Part shown: piece by piece, positions 13,469-15,271 of the stretch
How the letters are laid out: each line of letters begins with the position of its first letter
Numbering within the stretch: position 1 is the stretch's first letter
NCBI GenBank assembly: GCA_910585255.1
Contig: CAJUEI010000078.1
Location: forward strand, 1 to 15,271
DNA length: 15,271 nucleotides
Origin: an uncultured Lachnospiraceae bacterium
Lineage (GTDB): Bacteria; Bacillota; Clostridia; Lachnospirales; Lachnospiraceae
Direction: 5' to 3'
Made by a program: the position numbers and the translations under genes
Notes under the pieces: generated by a model
Database searches by the model: none
What the model saw: the letters and a program-made list of their open reading frames with translations, nothing else
What the model was told of the DNA's origin: nothing

Positions 13469-15271
13469 TTAACCAAGTAAACTGAGAACACCCTGATTCG
13501 ATTGATTTGCCTGTGCCAGCATAGACTGACCTGCCTGTGCCAAAATATTATTCTTCGAATAATTTACCATTTCTGTAGCCATATCCGTATCACGTATCTG
13601 AGATTCTGCAGATGTTGTATTTTCTACAATATTATCTAAGTTAGCAATTGTATGCTCTAACCGATTTTGAATTGCACCCAATCCAGAACGCTGAGAGGAA
13701 ACTTTTGATAATGCTGCAGCAATTGTTTCTATTGCATTTAATGCATTTGTATCATCTTCTCCCGCAACACTAACATTCTGAATTCCTAAAGTCTTTGCAC
13801 TCATCGACTCTAACTCAATTGTAATCTGATTCTTTCTGGTTGCATCCGCTCCTACATGGAATGATAATTTCAATTTACCCATTTCGGATTCGCCCTGTTT
13901 TACATACTTATTTACAATATCTGCATCTACTGCCTGCGTACCGCCTTTTAGATATAAACCACCGTTAATTGTCTTATCATAATTTCCATTTTCATCAAAA
14001 TAACGATACAGTCCGTTTGCAGCTACTTCATTTCCATCCTTATCCAATAATTGGAAACTTTCCACACCATCTTTACTAATACTTGAAATATCGGTTACTT
14101 TACCAGTAAACTTCTCTTCAAGAGCAGAGAAATACGTTTTTGCTGTATCAACTACATCTCCAATTTCTACTCGGTTTCCCTCTGTATCATACATAGTCGT
14201 TGCTGCTTTATAAGCTGTTGTAACATTAGAAGCCATTGCTGTTGTTTCAACTGCAACATATGTTACAGCACCAGATGCAAGAGTTGACATAGTATAATAC
14301 TTCTGGCTGGAATCGTATTGTGTTCCTGATGTAACCTCCATAAACTTCCCATCTTTATTTACTACAAAAAGTCCTGTAGTATTAATCATAGATATTTCAC
14401 TTGCATAGATATTAAATTGTGCTGTTGCTACCGTACTGTAATAAGTATCCGCTGTATTGATCGCACTGCCTGATGTAATTGCATTTCCAGCAGCATCATA
14501 AATTGTTTTTCCACTAGCAACCGTAAATCCTGCCGCCGTTACTACACTTGTAGATGCTACTGCTGAATATATTGTTCCCTGCGTTGAAGCAGATAAAGTA
14601 TAATACGTTTTGGTAGAATCATATGCAGAACCTTTCTCAACTATTTCATAATCTCCATTACTATTCTGAATATAATAATCATCTGCATCAACAAGAGTTG
14701 CTGCTGCTGCATACCCTGCAGTCGTTAAAGCACCCAAAGTAATAACTGCACCAACTAAACCACTTGCTGTCACTCCTCCTGTTACCTGAAGTGCCGTTAA
14801 ATCTGCTGCAGATATCTCTTTGCCAACCTGCTCTTTTCCTGTATAATAAGTAGCTTCTGGATCTAATTCCTCACCTGCTTTTATCGTCTCAATCGTTCCA
14901 TCATCTTTAATCTTATATACATCTTTACTAGCAATTGCAACTTGCGAAGCATAGGAATATTCAATACTCTTATTTCCGTTTTTATCTCCCTTAAGCAAAT
15001 ATGTCTCATTAAACTTAGTTGTTTCAGATACACGATCAATTTCTTCTACCAATTGTTTAATTTCATCCTGAATACTTTGCCGATCAGATTCGGAATTTGT
15101 GCTATTTGCAGCCTGTACAGCCAGTTCATTCATTCTCTGTAACATATCCGTAACTTCAGTCAATGCACCTTCTGCTGTCTGCACTGCGGAGATACCATCC
15201 TGTGCGTTAGAAGAAGCCTTTGTAAGACCACGAATCTGCTTTCTCATTTTTTCGGAAATAGAAAGCCCTGC
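13469..15271 (-). CDS. Flagellin (5' end outside window)
   Basis: The gene enters at the right edge and ends with a TAA at 13469-13471; 600 residues are visible and roughly 45-50 N-terminal residues are probably missing. The frame opens with AGLSISEKMRKQIRG, part of the conserved flagellin N-terminal domain, followed by TAEGALTEVTDMLQRMNELA and AANSTNSESDRQSIQDEI. The C-terminal domain is equally typical: SQRSGLGAIQNRLEHTIANL, then RDTDMATEMVNYSKNNILAQ, ending QGVLSLLG. These ends form the filament core; the ~390 residues between are the surface-exposed variable domain. That domain is rich in Ser, Thr, Ala and Tyr and holds repeated YYT-type units, so it offers many possible O-glycosylation sites. 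The full-length protein would be well above the minimal ~270-residue flagellin. The symbol hag/fliC is not assigned because the genome may hold several flagellins. Confidence 0.97.
   Translation of the reverse strand, partial: AGLSISEKMRKQIRGLTKASSNAQDGISAVQTAEGALTEVTDMLQRMNELAVQAANSTNSESDRQSIQDEIKQLVEEIDRVSETTKFNETYLLKGDKNGNKSIEYSYASQVAIASKDVYKIKDDGTIETIKAGEELDPEATYYTGKEQVGKEISAADLTALQVTGGVTASGLVGAVITLGALTTAGYAAAATLVDADDYYIQNSNGDYEIVEKGSAYDSTKTYYTLSASTQGTIYSAVASTSVVTAAGFTVASGKTIYDAAGNAITSGSAINTADTYYSTVATAQFNIYASEISMINTTGLFVVNKDGKFMEVTSGTQYDSSQKYYTMSTLASGAVTYVAVETTAMASNVTTAYKAATTMYDTEGNRVEIGDVVDTAKTYFSALEEKFTGKVTDISSISKDGVESFQLLDKDGNEVAANGLYRYFDENGNYDKTINGGLYLKGGTQAVDADIVNKYVKQGESEMGKLKLSFHVGADATRKNQITIELESMSAKTLGIQNVSVAGEDDTNALNAIETIAAALSKVSSQRSGLGAIQNRLEHTIANLDNIVENTTSAESQIRDTDMATEMVNYSKNNILAQAGQSMLAQANQSNQGVLSLLG
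14072..14674 (-). repeat. Composite tandem repeat in the flagellin variable domain
   Basis: Residues are counted from the Met at 15247. The variable domain carries units of the form G-(D/N)-x-hydrophobic..G..YD....YYT. Unit A (near 192-218, with YDSTKTYYT) recurs near 294-320 (YDSSQKYYT), and unit B (near 248-271, INTADTYYS) recurs near 351-374 (VDTAKTYFS). The A-to-A and B-to-B distances are 102 and 103 residues, pointing to duplication of an A-B block of about 306 bases. A further A-like unit lies near 115-136 (EATYYT). The copies have diverged considerably. Confidence 0.65.

Noticed and set aside
1..15271. CRISPR array, tRNA, rRNA, transposase or phage attachment site
   Set aside because: I saw no direct-repeat and spacer pattern, no cloverleaf or rRNA sequence, no transposase motif and no terminal inverted repeats. 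The only repeats are the intergenic arms, the G tracts and the flagellin units.

Overview
The window is AT-rich, and every gene I can support lies on the minus strand, so transcription runs from right to left. The right edge holds the C-terminal ~600 residues of a flagellin. Its conserved ends (AGLSISEKMRKQ near the N-terminus, QGVLSLLG at the C-terminus) and the low GC suggest a motile Gram-positive clostridium, most likely Lachnospiraceae. The family-level assignment is inference from protein style. Nothing in the window names the species.

Layout in order of transcription: flagellin (15271-13469, 5' end outside the window); a terminator hairpin and a candidate promoter (13452-13371); a GT2 glycosyltransferase with a long helical/TPR-like tail (13322-11040); an NAD-dependent sugar epimerase/dehydratase (10961-9996); a GT2 glycosyltransferase with a methyltransferase-like C-terminus (10051-8300); a GT4 glycosyltransferase fused to a radical SAM/SPASM module (8283-5959); two free-standing radical SAM/SPASM proteins in tandem (5927-4899 and 4870-3872); a Rossmann-radical SAM fusion (3852-2632); a Rossmann-FkbM methyltransferase (2619-1519); a fourth paralogue of the radical SAM/SPASM array, frameshifted at a run of six G (1481-451); and the start of another Rossmann-type protein that runs off the left edge (396-1). 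From the epimerase leftwards the genes are 12-54 bp apart or overlap, so they look like one long operon. No stretch over 300 bases lacks a gene.

The best overall reading is a flagellin post-translational modification island. The first GT2/TPR enzyme would glycosylate flagellin, the epimerase would supply a sugar, the other transferases would extend the glycan, and the FkbM and radical SAM enzymes would decorate it or the flagellin. This is inferred from gene order; no substrate can be read from the sequence.

Two features stand out. First, radical SAM/SPASM modules are unusually numerous (four close paralogues plus one divergent copy), one is fused to a glycosyltransferase, and there is no recognisable RiPP precursor peptide. 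Second, three runs of 6-7 G lie inside coding frames of this AT-rich DNA. At all three, exactly seven G keeps the gene open. Two have seven and one has six and is broken. That pattern suggests slippage-driven phase variation of the modification, though a homopolymer sequencing error must be excluded for the broken copy.
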